From assembly GCA_015059965.1 (NCBI GenBank), contig SUZM01000001.1:1-64000 (forward strand): a DNA stretch of 64,000 nt, in the 5' to 3' direction. Below the pieces are notes generated by a model. That model searched no databases. It saw nothing but the letters and a program-made list of their open reading frames with translations, and was not told where the DNA came from. Shown one piece after another: positions 16,843 to 25,803 of the stretch. This DNA is from Rikenellaceae bacterium (GTDB lineage Bacteria; Bacteroidota; Bacteroidia; Bacteroidales; Rikenellaceae). Within the stretch, counting starts at the first letter, position 1, and every line of letters begins with the position of its first letter. The translations under genes were made by a program, and so were the position numbers.

Positions 16843-18123
16843 ATGAAAAGAGACGAACAGATTTTTGACCTTATCGCCCGTGAGCGTAAGCGTCAGATGG
16901 GTGGCATCGAGCTGATTGCCTCCGAGAACTTTGTCAGCGACCAGGTGATGGAGGCCATGGGCTCCGTGCTGACCAACAAGTATGCCGAAGGATATCCCGC
17001 AGCCCGCTACTACGGCGGTTGCCAGGTGGTGGACGAGGTGGAGAACCTGGCCATTGCCCGCATCTGCGAACTCTATGGTGCCGAGTACGCCAACGTACAG
17101 CCCCACTCGGGTGCCCAGGCCAACATGGCCGTATTCTTTGCCGTCATGCAGCCCGGCGACACCTTCATGGGTCTCGACCTGGCCCACGGCGGTCACCTCT
17201 CGCACGGTTCGCCGGTGAACATGTCGGGTAAGTACTTCAACGCCATCGGCTACCAGCTCAACGAGGCTACGGGCCAGGTGGACTACGACGATATGGAGCG
17301 CAAAGCCCTGGAGCACAAGCCCAAGCTGATCGTGGGTGGTGCCTCGGCCTATTCGCGCGAGTGGGACTACAAGCGCATGCGCGAGATCGCCGACAAGGTA
17401 GGCGCCCTGCTCCTGGTGGATATGGCCCACACGGCAGGTCTGATCGCCGCCGGTCTGTTGGACAACCCCGTGAAGTATGCGCACTTCGTCACCTCGACGA
17501 CCCACAAGACCCTGCGCGGTCCTCGTGGCGGTATCATCCTCATGGGCAAAGATTTCGACAACCCGTGGGGCCTCACCACGCCGAAGGGTGTCGTGAAGAA
17601 GATGTCGGCCATCCTCAATTCGGCCGTATTCCCCGGCATCCAGGGTGGTCCGCTGGAGCATGTGATCGCCGCCAAGGCCGTAGCCTTCGGCGAGGCGCTC
17701 GATCCCTCCTACAAGGAGTACCAGAAGCAGGTGCAGAAGAATGCCAAGGCGATGGCCGAGGCCTTCATCAAGCGCGGCTATAAGATCGTCTCGGGCGGTA
17801 CGGACAACCACCTGATGCTGGTCGATCTGCGCACCAAGTTCCCCGAGCTGACGGGTAAGCTGGCCGAGAAGTGCCTGGTGGCAGCCGACATCACCACGAA
17901 CAAGAACATGGTTCCCTTCGATTCGCGTTCGCCGTTCCAGACCTCGGGTCTGCGCTTCGGTACGCCCGCCATCACCTCGCGTGGTGTGAAGGAGGATAAG
18001 ATGGAGTACATCGTGGAGCTGATCGACCGCGTGCTGAACGACCCCGAAAACGAGGAGAACATCGCAGCTGTTCGCAAGGATGTGAATGCGATGATGGCTG
18101 AGTATCCGCTCTTCGCCTGGTAG
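16843..18123 (+). CDS. glyA: serine hydroxymethyltransferase
   Basis: 426 aa, full length. This PLP enzyme converts serine and tetrahydrofolate to glycine and 5,10-methylene-THF, feeding one-carbon metabolism. Hallmarks seen: [13 protein letters not shown] near the N-terminus, [14 protein letters not shown], the PLP-lysine motif [14 protein letters not shown], and the C-terminal [15 protein letters not shown]. Single-gene unit with its own promoter; a family B palindrome begins one base after the stop codon. Confidence 0.98.
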   Translation: MKRDEQIFDLIARERKRQMGGIELIASENFVSDQVMEAMGSVLTNKYAEGYPAARYYGGCQVVDEVENLAIARICELYGAEYANVQPHSGAQANMAVFFAVMQPGDTFMGLDLAHGGHLSHGSPVNMSGKYFNAIGYQLNEATGQVDYDDMERKALEHKPKLIVGGASAYSREWDYKRMREIADKVGALLLVDMAHTAGLIAAGLLDNPVKYAHFVTSTTHKTLRGPRGGIILMGKDFDNPWGLTTPKGVVKKMSAILNSAVFPGIQGGPLEHVIAAKAVAFGEALDPSYKEYQKQVQKNAKAMAEAFIKRGYKIVSGGTDNHLMLVDLRTKFPELTGKLAEKCLVAADITTNKNMVPFDSRSPFQTSGLRFGTPAITSRGVKEDKMEYIVELIDRVLNDPENEENIAAVRKDVNAMMAEYPLFAW

Positions 18124-18124
18124 T

Positions 18125-18246
18125 CTTTTCGATTTTATGCGGTAAATTTTGCACCGCCTCGCTTGGGCCGAATGGGAAATAGGGAACTATATCCCATCCG
18201 GCCCTCGCTTCGTTGGCACAAAATTTCCTCGCCTAAAACCAAAAAG
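18125..18246. repeat. palindromic element, family B (copy B1)
   Basis: A 122-bp imperfect palindrome. The left arm is CTTTTCGATTTTATGCGG, AAATTTTGCACC and GGGCCGAATGGG. The right arm, read inward, is CTTTTTGGTTTTAGGCG, AAATTTTGTGCC and GGGCCGGATGGG. The centre is AAATAGGGAACTATAT. It lies immediately after the glyA stop. The ends are T-rich at the 5' side and A-rich at the 3' side on both strands, so it is not a standard intrinsic terminator. Confidence 0.85.
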
Positions 18247-18452
18247 CAACTGCGGAAAAAAGACCATCGTTTAACCACCACAAATCTGCACCTCTAAAAT
18301 CAAAATTACAGAGGAAGCAACCCCGGGTTTGGCAGAAAATTTCCTCACCTAAAACCAAAAAGCAACTGCGGAAAAAAGATCACCGTTTAACCACCACAAA
18401 TCTGCTCCTCTAAAATTAAAATTACAGAGGAAGCAACCCGGGGTTTGGCAGA
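18221..18452. repeat. 116-bp direct repeat, two copies
   Basis: Copies at 18221-18336 and 18337-18452 differ at few positions. Each holds the right end of a family B element (AAATTTCCTCrCCTAAAACC), then an AT-rich stretch with CACCACAAATCTGC. The array joins the 3' end of B1 to the upstream region of the DUF2461 gene. Confidence 0.85.
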
Positions 18453-18495
18453 ACAATGATTGACCTTGGCAAATAAATTTGTTGCTCATTATATT

Positions 18496-19179
18496 ATGGT
18501 ACAGCGCATTCTCGACTTTCTGGCCCAACTGAAGGCCAACAACAACAAGGCCTGGTTCGATGCTCACCGCTCGGAGTGGGAGGCGATTCGCAAGGAGCAC
18601 AAGGCTTTTGCCGCCGAGCTGATCGAGGCGGTAGGGGAGTTCGATCCCCTGGTGCGAGGGCTGCGGGTGCAGGATTGCACCTACCGCATCAATCGCGACA
18701 TCCGCTTTTCGCCCGACAAATCGCCCTACAAGACCTGGATGGGGATCTACATCTGCCCCAAGGGGAAGTGTTCGGGCTATGCGGGCTACTACTTCCACCT
18801 CGAACCCACGACACCCGACGACCGCTGGCAGAACATGCTGGCCGCAGGACTTCACATGCCCCAGGGGGCGATCCTCAGGAGCCTGCGCGACGAGATCTTC
18901 GACAACGGCGCGGAGATTGCAGAGGCGGTCGCCGAAGCCAAAGGGTTCCACCTCTTCGCGGGTGAGCACCTCAAGCGCACTCCGCAGGGATACCCCGCAG
19001 GGTCGGAATACGACGACTGGCTGCGCAAGAAGGATTTTCTTTTGGAGCAGCACCTCAATCGGGAGTGGCTCACCCGGCCCAACCTTGTGGGGCGCATTGC
19101 CGAAGAGTTTCGCAAGACACACCACCTGACCGAGATCCTGAACCGTGCGGTGCGCTACGCCTACGAGGAGATGATGTGA
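18496..19179 (+). CDS. DUF2461 family protein
   Basis: 227 aa from ATG 18496; an in-frame TTG at 18460 would begin inside the upstream repeat and is unlikely. The sequence shows the DUF2461/TIGR02453 pattern: FLAQLKANNNKAWFDAHR at the start, RDIRFSPDKSPYKTWMGI in the middle, and a C-terminal helix rich in charged residues. No function has been established for the family; no signal peptide or membrane segment is visible, so it is cytoplasmic. It stands alone on the plus strand, 62 nt before the esterase gene. Confidence 0.85.
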   Translation: MVQRILDFLAQLKANNNKAWFDAHRSEWEAIRKEHKAFAAELIEAVGEFDPLVRGLRVQDCTYRINRDIRFSPDKSPYKTWMGIYICPKGKCSGYAGYYFHLEPTTPDDRWQNMLAAGLHMPQGAILRSLRDEIFDNGAEIAEAVAEAKGFHLFAGEHLKRTPQGYPAGSEYDDWLRKKDFLLEQHLNREWLTRPNLVGRIAEEFRKTHHLTEILNRAVRYAYEEMM

Positions 19180-19241
19180 TCCCCGACTGCGGATTTAAGA
19201 AAGATGCTGCTTTCTTTCACAAATTTAATTGAGATAAGAGA

Positions 19242-20222
19242 ATGAAACGTATTCGTTATGTGCTTCTTGCACTTTTCATCATTGGTGCTGTCTCCTGCTC
19301 GGCCAAGCGCACCTGCCGGGTCTGCCGCAGTACGATGTGCTACGCCGTCAAGGGAGGCGACTCGCTGCTTATGGATCGCTATACGACCGTCAAGAAGGCG
19401 AAGGTAAAGGAGGCTCGCCCCTGCCTGATCTTCCTCTTCGGCGGAGGCTTTACGGGTGGCGATCGGCGTGCCCCGCAGTATGCCGACTTCTTCGACCACA
19501 TGGCCCTTCAGGGGTGCGATGTCCTCTCGATCGACTACCGCACGGGGCTGAAGGATGCCTCCGCGGCCGACTTTGCCTCTCCCGAGGCCTTTGCCCGCAA
19601 ACTGGTGGGGGCGATCCGTCTGGCGGTGGACGACCTCTACTCGGCCACCCGCTATGCCGTGGAGCAGAGCGAGGAGTGGGGGCTTGACCCGGAGCAGATC
19701 CTTGTCATGGGGTCGAGTGCCGGCGCCATCACTGTGTTGCAGGGGGAGTATATGCGCTGCAACGGCGACCCGCAGGCGGCCATGCTGCCCGAGGGATTTC
19801 GCTATGCGGGGGTGATCTCTCTCGCGGGGGCGATCTTCCACCTGGGCGAGGGGCTCGAGTGGCAAGAGAGACCCGCACCCATGCTCCTCTTCCACGGCAA
19901 TGCCGACCGCAACGTCCCCTACGATGCCGTGCTGCTGCCGGGAGCCGGGTTCTTCGGCTCGCAATACATCGCCCGCAGCCTCACCGCCAAGGAGGCTCCC
20001 CACTGGTTCTACGCCATCCGAGGAGCCGACCATGTGGTGGCCGAGAGTCCGATGGAGGAGCATCGCCAAGAGATCGAGGAGTTCATCCGCCGTTATATGA
20101 AGGAGCAATCCCGCAACATGCTCCGCACCGAGGAGCGCCGCCCCGGCACCGAGGAGCAGGAGTACAACTTCACCATTGCCGACTACATCCAACAGAACTA
20201 CGGGACGAGCAGTGCTCAATGA
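19242..20222 (+). CDS. alpha/beta-hydrolase lipoprotein (esterase type)
   Basis: 326 aa. A lipoprotein signal ends in GAVSC (Cys19), so it is anchored in the envelope. The fold is alpha/beta hydrolase: LFGGGFTGG (oxyanion loop, in place of the HGGG of lipases), nucleophile elbow MGSSAG, acid region HGNADRNVP and catalytic His in GADHVV. It resembles the BD-FAE/carboxylesterase group that deacetylates sugars or hydrolyses small esters; the substrate cannot be told. The N-terminus of the mature protein has a CRVCRS motif of unknown meaning. Followed directly by heptamer repeats. Confidence 0.82.
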   Translation: MKRIRYVLLALFIIGAVSCSAKRTCRVCRSTMCYAVKGGDSLLMDRYTTVKKAKVKEARPCLIFLFGGGFTGGDRRAPQYADFFDHMALQGCDVLSIDYRTGLKDASAADFASPEAFARKLVGAIRLAVDDLYSATRYAVEQSEEWGLDPEQILVMGSSAGAITVLQGEYMRCNGDPQAAMLPEGFRYAGVISLAGAIFHLGEGLEWQERPAPMLLFHGNADRNVPYDAVLLPGAGFFGSQYIARSLTAKEAPHWFYAIRGADHVVAESPMEEHRQEIEEFIRRYMKEQSRNMLRTEERRPGTEEQEYNFTIADYIQQNYGTSSAQ

Positions 20223-20247
20223 GCAATGAGCAATGAGCAATGAGCAA
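20216..20247. repeat. (GAGCAAT)n heptamer array
   Basis: About four copies of a 7-nt unit begin within the last codons of the esterase gene and run up to a truncated family B element. Confidence 0.75.
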
Positions 20248-20320
20248 CCGAAAGGGCAGTACGACAAGTACAGCCCTTTCGGGGGAGTGATTGAGGGGCA
20301 AAAGATGCCCTATAAAATCG
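20248..20320. repeat. truncated family B element with flipped core (B3a)
   Basis: The right half is nearly identical to B3b (about 50 bp from GCCCTTTCGGGGG to CCCTATAAAATCG). The core stem-loop is in the opposite orientation: GGGCAGTACGACAAGTACAGCCC here against GGGCTGTACTTGTCGTACTGCCC in B3b would be the exact reverse complement (shown by the inner parts AGTACGACAAGTACA versus TGTACTTGTCGTACT). The left arm is replaced by the heptamer array. Confidence 0.75.
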
Positions 20321-20389
20321 TCTGGAGGATTGCCGCGTCGCTACGCTTGGTCTAAAAGACAACACCAAAACCAACAAAAAACCACGACC

Positions 20390-20510
20390 CATTTTTTGAT
20401 TTTAGAGGTGCAGGTTTTGTGCCGACATGAAATTCCCCCGGAAGGGCTGTACTTGTCGTACTGCCCTTTCGGGGGAGTGATTGAGGGGCAAAAGATGCCC
20501 TATAAAATCG
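20390..20510. repeat. palindromic element, family B (copy B3b)
   Basis: Left arm TTTTTTGATTTTAGAGGTGC, core AAGGGCTGTAC...GTACTGCCCTT, right arm ending TATAAAATCG. Between B3a and B3b (20321-20389) lies a piece with GGATTGCCGCGTCGC that resembles the GTCATTGCGAG-type repeat. No gene in 20223-20628. Confidence 0.8.
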
Positions 20511-20512
20511 AA

Positions 20513-20641
20513 TAGTTTGGTGTCAGAAGGCCACAGTTGCAACGCTCGGCCTTAAAAACAACGATGGGCTGTACTTTGCGTACAGCCCATTGTTGATTTT
20601 AAGGTTAGCGGAAGCAAATGTCGCCTTATCACGCCAAACTA
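20513..20641. repeat. palindromic element, family A (copy A2)
   Basis: A 129-bp palindrome. The left end is TAGTTTGGTGTCAGAAGGCC; the right end read inward is TAGTTTGGCGTGATAAGGCG. The arms continue with CCTTAAAA(A/T)CAAC and a perfect 11-bp core stem (TGGGCTGTAC and complement). Its right end overlaps the last codons and stop of the M20 dipeptidase gene, so that protein's last residues (SLA) are encoded by the element. Confidence 0.88.
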
Positions 20642-21996
20642 AAATATTTGTAAAAGTAAGGGATAGTCTCTATACCCTTATAGAACTGATCAAGACCATA
20701 GCTCTCGTTGGGGGAGTGGATGGCATCCTCGGAGAGGCCGAAGCCGATGAGGATCGACTTGATGCCGAGGATCGACTCGAAGCCGCTGATCACGGGAATC
20801 GAACCGCCCGAGTAGAAGGGCAGGGGCTTCTTGCCAAAAGTGGTCTCGACAGCCTTCTCGGCAGCGCGGTAGGCGGGCAGATCGGTAGGCGAGACGTAGG
20901 GCATGCCGCCGTGCAGGGCCTTGACCTCCACCTTCACCGACTTGGGAGCGATGGCGCGGAAGTGCTTCTCGAAGAGCTTGGCGATCTTCTTCCAATCCTG
21001 GTTGGGCACCAGGCGCATCGAGATCTTGGCCGAGGCGTGGGTGGGGATCACCGTCTTGGTACCCTCACCGATGTAGCCGCCCCAGATGCCGTTCACGTCG
21101 AGCGAGGGGCGCACACCGGTACGCTCCATGGTCGTGTAGCCGGCCTCACCCTCCACAGCGGCGATGTCGAGGGCCCGCTTGTACTCTTTCAGGCAGAAGG
21201 GGGCCTTATTGAAGGCACGGCGCTCGGCGGGGGTCAGCTCGCGCACGTCATCGTAGAAACCGGGGATCGTCACGCGACCGTTCTCATCCACAAGCGACGA
21301 GACGAGGCGCGTGAGGACGTTGGCCGGGTTGGCCACGGCACCACCAAAGAGTCCGGAGTGGAGATCCTTGTTGGGGCCCTTTACCGTTACCTCCATATAG
21401 GTCAGGCCACGCAGGCCGCAGGTGATCGAGGGGGTATCCATTCCGATCATCGAGGTGTCCGACACGAGGATCACATCGGCCTTGAGGAGCTTCTTGTTCT
21501 GACGGCAGAAGTCGTAGAGGCTCACCGAGCCGATCTCCTCCTCGCCCTCGAGCATAAACTTCACGTTGCAGGGGAGCGAATCGGTGGCACACATCGCCTC
21601 GAAAGCCTTGGCGTGCATGAAGAGCTGTCCCTTGTCGTCGTCGGCACCACGGCCCCAGATACGGCCATCCTTTACGACCGGCTCAAAGGGGTCGGTACGC
21701 CACTCCTCGAGCGGCTCCACGGGCATTACGTCATAGTGGCCGTAGACCAGCACGGTCTTGGCTTTGGGGTCGATGATCTTCTCGGCATAGACCACGGGGT
21801 TGCCCGCCGTGGGCATCACCTCGGCACGGTCGGCGCCCGACTTCATGAGCGAGGCGGCCAGGTGCTCGGCACAGCGTACCATATCCTCCTTGTGAAGCGA
21901 AGGCTGGGCGCTGATCGAGGGGATGCGCAACACCTCGAAGAGCTCCTCCAAGAAACGATCTTTGTTTTCGTTGATGTAATTCTGTACTTGTTTCAT
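20629..21996 (-). CDS. M20-family dipeptidase
   Basis: 455 aa, a dinuclear-zinc aminoacyl-dipeptidase. Metal and catalytic motifs: VYGHYDVMP (His ligand and Asp), GRGADDDKGQ (bridging Asp), EGEEEIGS (catalytic Glu and ligand), VSDTSMIG, and IPTHASAKISMR in the dimerisation lid. It is a cytoplasmic enzyme that splits dipeptides from peptide uptake. It forms a one-gene unit; its 3' end lies in the A2 palindrome. Confidence 0.93.
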   Translation of the reverse strand: MKQVQNYINENKDRFLEELFEVLRIPSISAQPSLHKEDMVRCAEHLAASLMKSGADRAEVMPTAGNPVVYAEKIIDPKAKTVLVYGHYDVMPVEPLEEWRTDPFEPVVKDGRIWGRGADDDKGQLFMHAKAFEAMCATDSLPCNVKFMLEGEEEIGSVSLYDFCRQNKKLLKADVILVSDTSMIGMDTPSITCGLRGLTYMEVTVKGPNKDLHSGLFGGAVANPANVLTRLVSSLVDENGRVTIPGFYDDVRELTPAERRAFNKAPFCLKEYKRALDIAAVEGEAGYTTMERTGVRPSLDVNGIWGGYIGEGTKTVIPTHASAKISMRLVPNQDWKKIAKLFEKHFRAIAPKSVKVEVKALHGGMPYVSPTDLPAYRAAEKAVETTFGKKPLPFYSGGSIPVISGFESILGIKSILIGFGLSEDAIHSPNESYGLDQFYKGIETIPYFYKYFSLA

Positions 21997-22082
21997 ATCA
22001 GGTTGTTTTAAGGTTTTCTATTTGGGTCGTGCAAAGAGTGATGACTCAAGGAGGTTTGCAACGGTTGTTTGGTACTCTCCAC

Positions 22083-22133
22083 CCATTGCTCATTACTCAT
22101 TGCTCATTGGAGATTTACTACCCGCAAATCTCC
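22083..22133 (-). other. heptamer array plus stem-loop over the glmM stop codon
   Basis: The stem GGAGATTT/AAATCTCC (22109-22116 and 22126-22133) has the glmM stop codon in its loop. It is followed on the minus strand by three copies of (ATGAGCA/ATGAGTA)-type heptamers (22083-22108). There is no U-tract, so this is a 3'-end hairpin rather than a clear intrinsic terminator. Confidence 0.55.
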
Positions 22134-23503
22134 TTGATCTCGGCGATAAATCGCTGGGCCAAAGCATCGGCCTCGGCGGGCGATTTGGCCTCGGTATAGA
22201 CACGGATAATGGGCTCGGTATTCGACTTTCTGAGGTGTACCCAATTCTCAGCAAAGTCGATCTTCACGCCGTCGATATCGTTCACCTGCTCATTGGCATA
22301 ACGCTCCTTCATCTCACGCAACACTTTATCTACATCGATCTCCGGCGTGAGCTCGATCTTGTTCTTCGATGCGAAGTAGGCCGGATAGCTCTTGCGAAGC
22401 TCGGTCATCGTGCAGTTCTTCTGTGCGAAGTAGGTCAGGAAGAGGGCCACGCCCACCAGGGCATCACGACCGTAGTGGAGCTCGGGATAGATCACTCCGC
22501 CATTGCCCTCGCCGCCGATCACGGCTCCCGTATCCTTCATCTTCTGCACCACGTTCACCTCGCCGACAGCGGCAGCCGAGTAGCTACAACCGTGTGCCTC
22601 GGTTACATCACGCAGGGCACGCGACGAGGAGAGGTTCGAGACCGTGGCTCCCTTCGTATGTTGCAGGATGTAGTCGGCCACAGCCACCAGCGTATACTCC
22701 TCACCAAACATCACGCCATCCTCCATCATGAAGGCCAGACGATCGACATCGGGATCGACCACCACGCCCAGATCGGCCTTCTCGCGGCGCATCACCTCCG
22801 AGATCTCCGTGAGGTTCTCAGCCAGCGGCTCGGGGTTGTGGGCGAAGTAGCCCGTGGGGTCACAGTTCAGCTCCACGACCTGGCAGCCCAACTCGCGCAA
22901 CAGGGCAGGGATCACCACGCCGCCTACCGAGTTTACGGCATCGACCACCACCTTGAATCTCTTGGACTTAACCAACTCTACATCCACCAAAGGAAGAGCC
23001 AGCACGCGGCGGATATGCTCCGGATTGAAATCCTCGCGCGAGAGGACCTTGCCGATCTCATCGACCGTCGGGAAGCGATAGCTCTCATCCTCGGCCAGGG
23101 CCAGCACGCGCTTACCCTCCTGATCGTTCAGGAATTCGCCCTTTTCGTTCAGCAGCTTGAGGGCATTCCACTGCTTGGGGTTGTGCGAGGCGGTGATGAT
23201 GATGCCGCCATCGGCGCCATTGGCGATCACGGCCATTTCGGTTCCCGGGGTGGTGCAGAGGCCCACGTTGATCACATCGGCGCCACAGCCCAGCAGGGTA
23301 CCCTCGATCAGGTTATTGACCATTTGGCCCGATATTCGCGCATCGCGTCCCACAACAAGGGTCAGGCGTTCGCGGCCGTGCTTCTCCTTCATGAAGCGGG
23401 CATAGGCGGTGGTGAACTTCACCACATCAATCGGGGTCAGATTCTCACCCGTGGCGCCACCGATGGTGCCACGGATTCCGGAGATGGATTTTATGAGTGT
23501 CAT
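22118..23503 (-). CDS. glmM: phosphoglucosamine mutase
   Basis: 461 aa, alpha-D-phosphohexomutase family. It converts glucosamine-6-phosphate to glucosamine-1-phosphate for peptidoglycan and LPS precursors. Seen: GIRGTIGG at the N-terminus, the phosphoserine loop TASHNP with Ser106, the metal loop DPDVDR, the sugar loop GGEGNGG, and the C-terminal phosphate loop RKSNTEPIIRVY. Bacteroidota also have phosphomannomutase/phosphoglucomutase paralogues of this type; the GEGNGG loop favours GlmM. It is transcribed alone, convergent with nothing nearby. Confidence 0.88.
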   Translation of the reverse strand: MTLIKSISGIRGTIGGATGENLTPIDVVKFTTAYARFMKEKHGRERLTLVVGRDARISGQMVNNLIEGTLLGCGADVINVGLCTTPGTEMAVIANGADGGIIITASHNPKQWNALKLLNEKGEFLNDQEGKRVLALAEDESYRFPTVDEIGKVLSREDFNPEHIRRVLALPLVDVELVKSKRFKVVVDAVNSVGGVVIPALLRELGCQVVELNCDPTGYFAHNPEPLAENLTEISEVMRREKADLGVVVDPDVDRLAFMMEDGVMFGEEYTLVAVADYILQHTKGATVSNLSSSRALRDVTEAHGCSYSAAAVGEVNVVQKMKDTGAVIGGEGNGGVIYPELHYGRDALVGVALFLTYFAQKNCTMTELRKSYPAYFASKNKIELTPEIDVDKVLREMKERYANEQVNDIDGVKIDFAENWVHLRKSNTEPIIRVYTEAKSPAEADALAQRFIAEIKEICG

Positions 23504-23644
23504 AATGTGCTAAATTTATGTATACTATTACGTTTTGTCGCTCTTAATACCTATATAAAAAGAAAAAATCTCGCTTTTTTCTTTGATATTCGATGTAAAT
23601 ATATTACTTTTATGCCAATTAAAAAAATTAAAACGTAACTTTTT

Positions 23645-24520
23645 ATGAGAACCATTCCCTCTTCCGAGTTGATTATCAACGATGACGGGTCGATTTTTCA
23701 CCTGCATCTGAAGCCTGAACAGATCTCCGATATCGTCATTTTGGTGGGCGATCCCGGGCGTGTCGAGTTGGTCGCCTCCTTCTTCGAGGAGCGGGAGTGC
23801 GAGGTGGCAAACCGCGAGTTCAAAACCATTACGGGCACCTACAAAGGTCGTCGCATGACGGTCCTCTCGACCGGCATCGGCATCGGCAACATCGACATCT
23901 CGGTAACCGAGCTCGACGCCCTGGCCAACATCGACTTCTCGACGCGCCAGGTGAAGCCCGAGCACAAACAGCTCACGCTGGTGCGCATGGGTACCTCGGG
24001 GGCCATTCAGCCCGATATCCGCGTGGGTGAGGTGATCTTCTCCCGCACCTCGGTGGGCTTCGACGGCCTGCTGAACTACTACGCCGGCCGCAACGAGGTC
24101 TGCGACCTGGCCATCGAGAAGGCCTTCATGGCCCATACGGGGTGGAGCGAGCTGCTGCCCAAGCCCTACTTCATCGACAACGACCCCTCGCTCGGCGAGC
24201 TCTTCGGGGATATGACCCGCGAAGGGATCACCATTGCCGCTCCGGGATTCTACGCCCCGCAAGGCCGTTGGGTGCGCCTCCGGCCGGCCGATCCTGAGCT
24301 CAACGCCAAGATCGAGTCGTTCCGCTACGGCGACAGACGCATCACCAACTTCGAGATGGAGTCCTCGGCCCTGGCCGGCCTGGCCACGCTGATGGGACAC
24401 CGCGCCTGCACGATCTGCACGATCATCGCCCAGCGCATTGCCCTGGATGCCTGCACGGACTACAAGCCCTTCGTGAAGCAGATGATCCACAACGCCCTGG
24501 ACCGCCTGGCCACGCTTTAA
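23645..24520 (+). CDS. nucleoside phosphorylase (uridine phosphorylase type)
   Basis: 291 aa, NP-I family. It cleaves a nucleoside with phosphate to base and ribose-1-phosphate for salvage. Motifs: VGDPGRVELVA near residue 35 (phosphate site), MGTSGAIQ (phosphate/ribose loop) and FEMESSALAGLA (ribose-binding Met-Glu). The pattern of the last motif fits uridine phosphorylase-like members; purine specificity is not excluded. Opposite strand to glmM, own transcript. Confidence 0.87.
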   Translation: MRTIPSSELIINDDGSIFHLHLKPEQISDIVILVGDPGRVELVASFFEERECEVANREFKTITGTYKGRRMTVLSTGIGIGNIDISVTELDALANIDFSTRQVKPEHKQLTLVRMGTSGAIQPDIRVGEVIFSRTSVGFDGLLNYYAGRNEVCDLAIEKAFMAHTGWSELLPKPYFIDNDPSLGELFGDMTREGITIAAPGFYAPQGRWVRLRPADPELNAKIESFRYGDRRITNFEMESSALAGLATLMGHRACTICTIIAQRIALDACTDYKPFVKQMIHNALDRLATL

Positions 24521-24664
24521 GAGAATGAGGAAAAAGGAGAGAGGAATTAGAAAAGAGGAATTAGAAATTGTTTCCCAAAACTCCCTAAATTCCCTAAACT
24601 CCCAAAAAGAGAAAACAAAAAACTAAAAAAACTAAAAAAACTAAAAATAAAACCGATAATAAAC
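24521..24664. other. AT-rich repeat-bearing leader of dnaN
   Basis: 144 bp without a gene. Two copies of GAGGAATTAGAAA, then three copies of a TCCCTAAA-like 9-mer and three of AAAAAACTA. No exact TAnnTTTG box. Confidence 0.5.
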
Positions 24665-25789
24665 ATGAAATTTACCGTATCATCCTCGGCCCTGCTGTCG
24701 TTGCTGGCAGTGACGGGCAAAGTTATCAGCAACCGCAACACCCTTCCCATTCTGGACTACTTCCGCATGGATCTGCAGGGCAACACTCTGAAGGTAACCA
24801 CCTCCGACCTGGAGACCACCATGATCAGCTCGATCGAGGTCGAAAGCGTGGAGTCGGAGGGTACGATTGCCGCACCGGCCAAGCAGATGCTCGATCTGCT
24901 GAAGGAGTTCCCCGATATGCCCCTGACGTTCGATGTGAACGACAAGACGTGGGAGATCTCGGTGAGCTGGAAGAGCGGTGAACTCTCAATCCCGGGAGCC
25001 TCGGCCGTAAGCTACCCCGTGCCCCCTACGATCAAGGAGGAGAACCGTGAGCTGATGCTCGGCGTGGATACCCTGATCGGCGGTATCAACAAGACGATCT
25101 TCGCCACGGCCGACGACGACTTCCGTCCCCAGATGAACGGCGTATTCTTCAATATCGAGCCCGAGCAGCTCACCTTCGTGGCCACTGATGCCCACAAACT
25201 GGTGAAGTATGCCAGCAACCTGACGGGCGAGGTGAACGCCTCGTTCATCCTGCCCAAGAAACCCGCCAACCTGCTCAAGAGCATCCTGCTGAAAGAGGAG
25301 GAGGATGTCAAGGTCTGCTTCGACCAGAACAACGTGCGCTTCGAGCTGAAGAGCCACACGCTGATCTGCCGCCTGATCGAGGGTTCGTTCCCCAACTACA
25401 ACGCCGTGATTCCGGCCAACAACCCCAACAAGGTGCTGGTGGATCGCGTGGAGCTGGTGAACGGTATCAAGCGCGTAGCCATCTGCTCGAACCCCACCAC
25501 GAACCTCATTCGCATGGATATTTCGGAGAACCGCATCAAACTCACGGCCCAGGATATCGACTTCTCGCTCTCGGCCAACGAGACCCTCTCGTGCAGCTAC
25601 GAGGGTTCGCCCATCGTGATCGGCTTCAAATCGACCTTCCTGGTGGAGATCCTCTCGAACATCGACACCCCGACCGTACAGATCGAGCTGGCCGATTCGA
25701 CCCGCGCCGGAGTCTTCAAGCCCGTCTATGACGACGTGCAGAACTCCTCGACGCTGATGCTGCTCATGCCGATGATGATTAACGCCTAA
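24665..25789 (+). CDS. dnaN: DNA polymerase III sliding clamp (beta subunit)
   Basis: 374 aa, three repeated clamp domains. The N-terminus MKFTVSSSALLSLLAVTGKV and FVATDAHKLVKYAS in domain 2 are typical, as is the C-terminal LMLLMPMMI, which carries the hydrophobic tail that partners contact. It forms a dimeric ring that tethers polymerase to DNA. Heads a plus-strand run; the exonuclease gene starts 14 nt later, and together they serve replication. It is not beside dnaA here. Confidence 0.97.
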   Translation: MKFTVSSSALLSLLAVTGKVISNRNTLPILDYFRMDLQGNTLKVTTSDLETTMISSIEVESVESEGTIAAPAKQMLDLLKEFPDMPLTFDVNDKTWEISVSWKSGELSIPGASAVSYPVPPTIKEENRELMLGVDTLIGGINKTIFATADDDFRPQMNGVFFNIEPEQLTFVATDAHKLVKYASNLTGEVNASFILPKKPANLLKSILLKEEEDVKVCFDQNNVRFELKSHTLICRLIEGSFPNYNAVIPANNPNKVLVDRVELVNGIKRVAICSNPTTNLIRMDISENRIKLTAQDIDFSLSANETLSCSYEGSPIVIGFKSTFLVEILSNIDTPTVQIELADSTRAGVFKPVYDDVQNSSTLMLLMPMMINA

Positions 25790-25803
25790 CCGGTAGCGTA
25801 GAG

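Noticed and set aside
18125..18246. Simple intrinsic terminator of glyA
   Set aside because: The stem is followed by A-rich, not T-rich, sequence on both strands.
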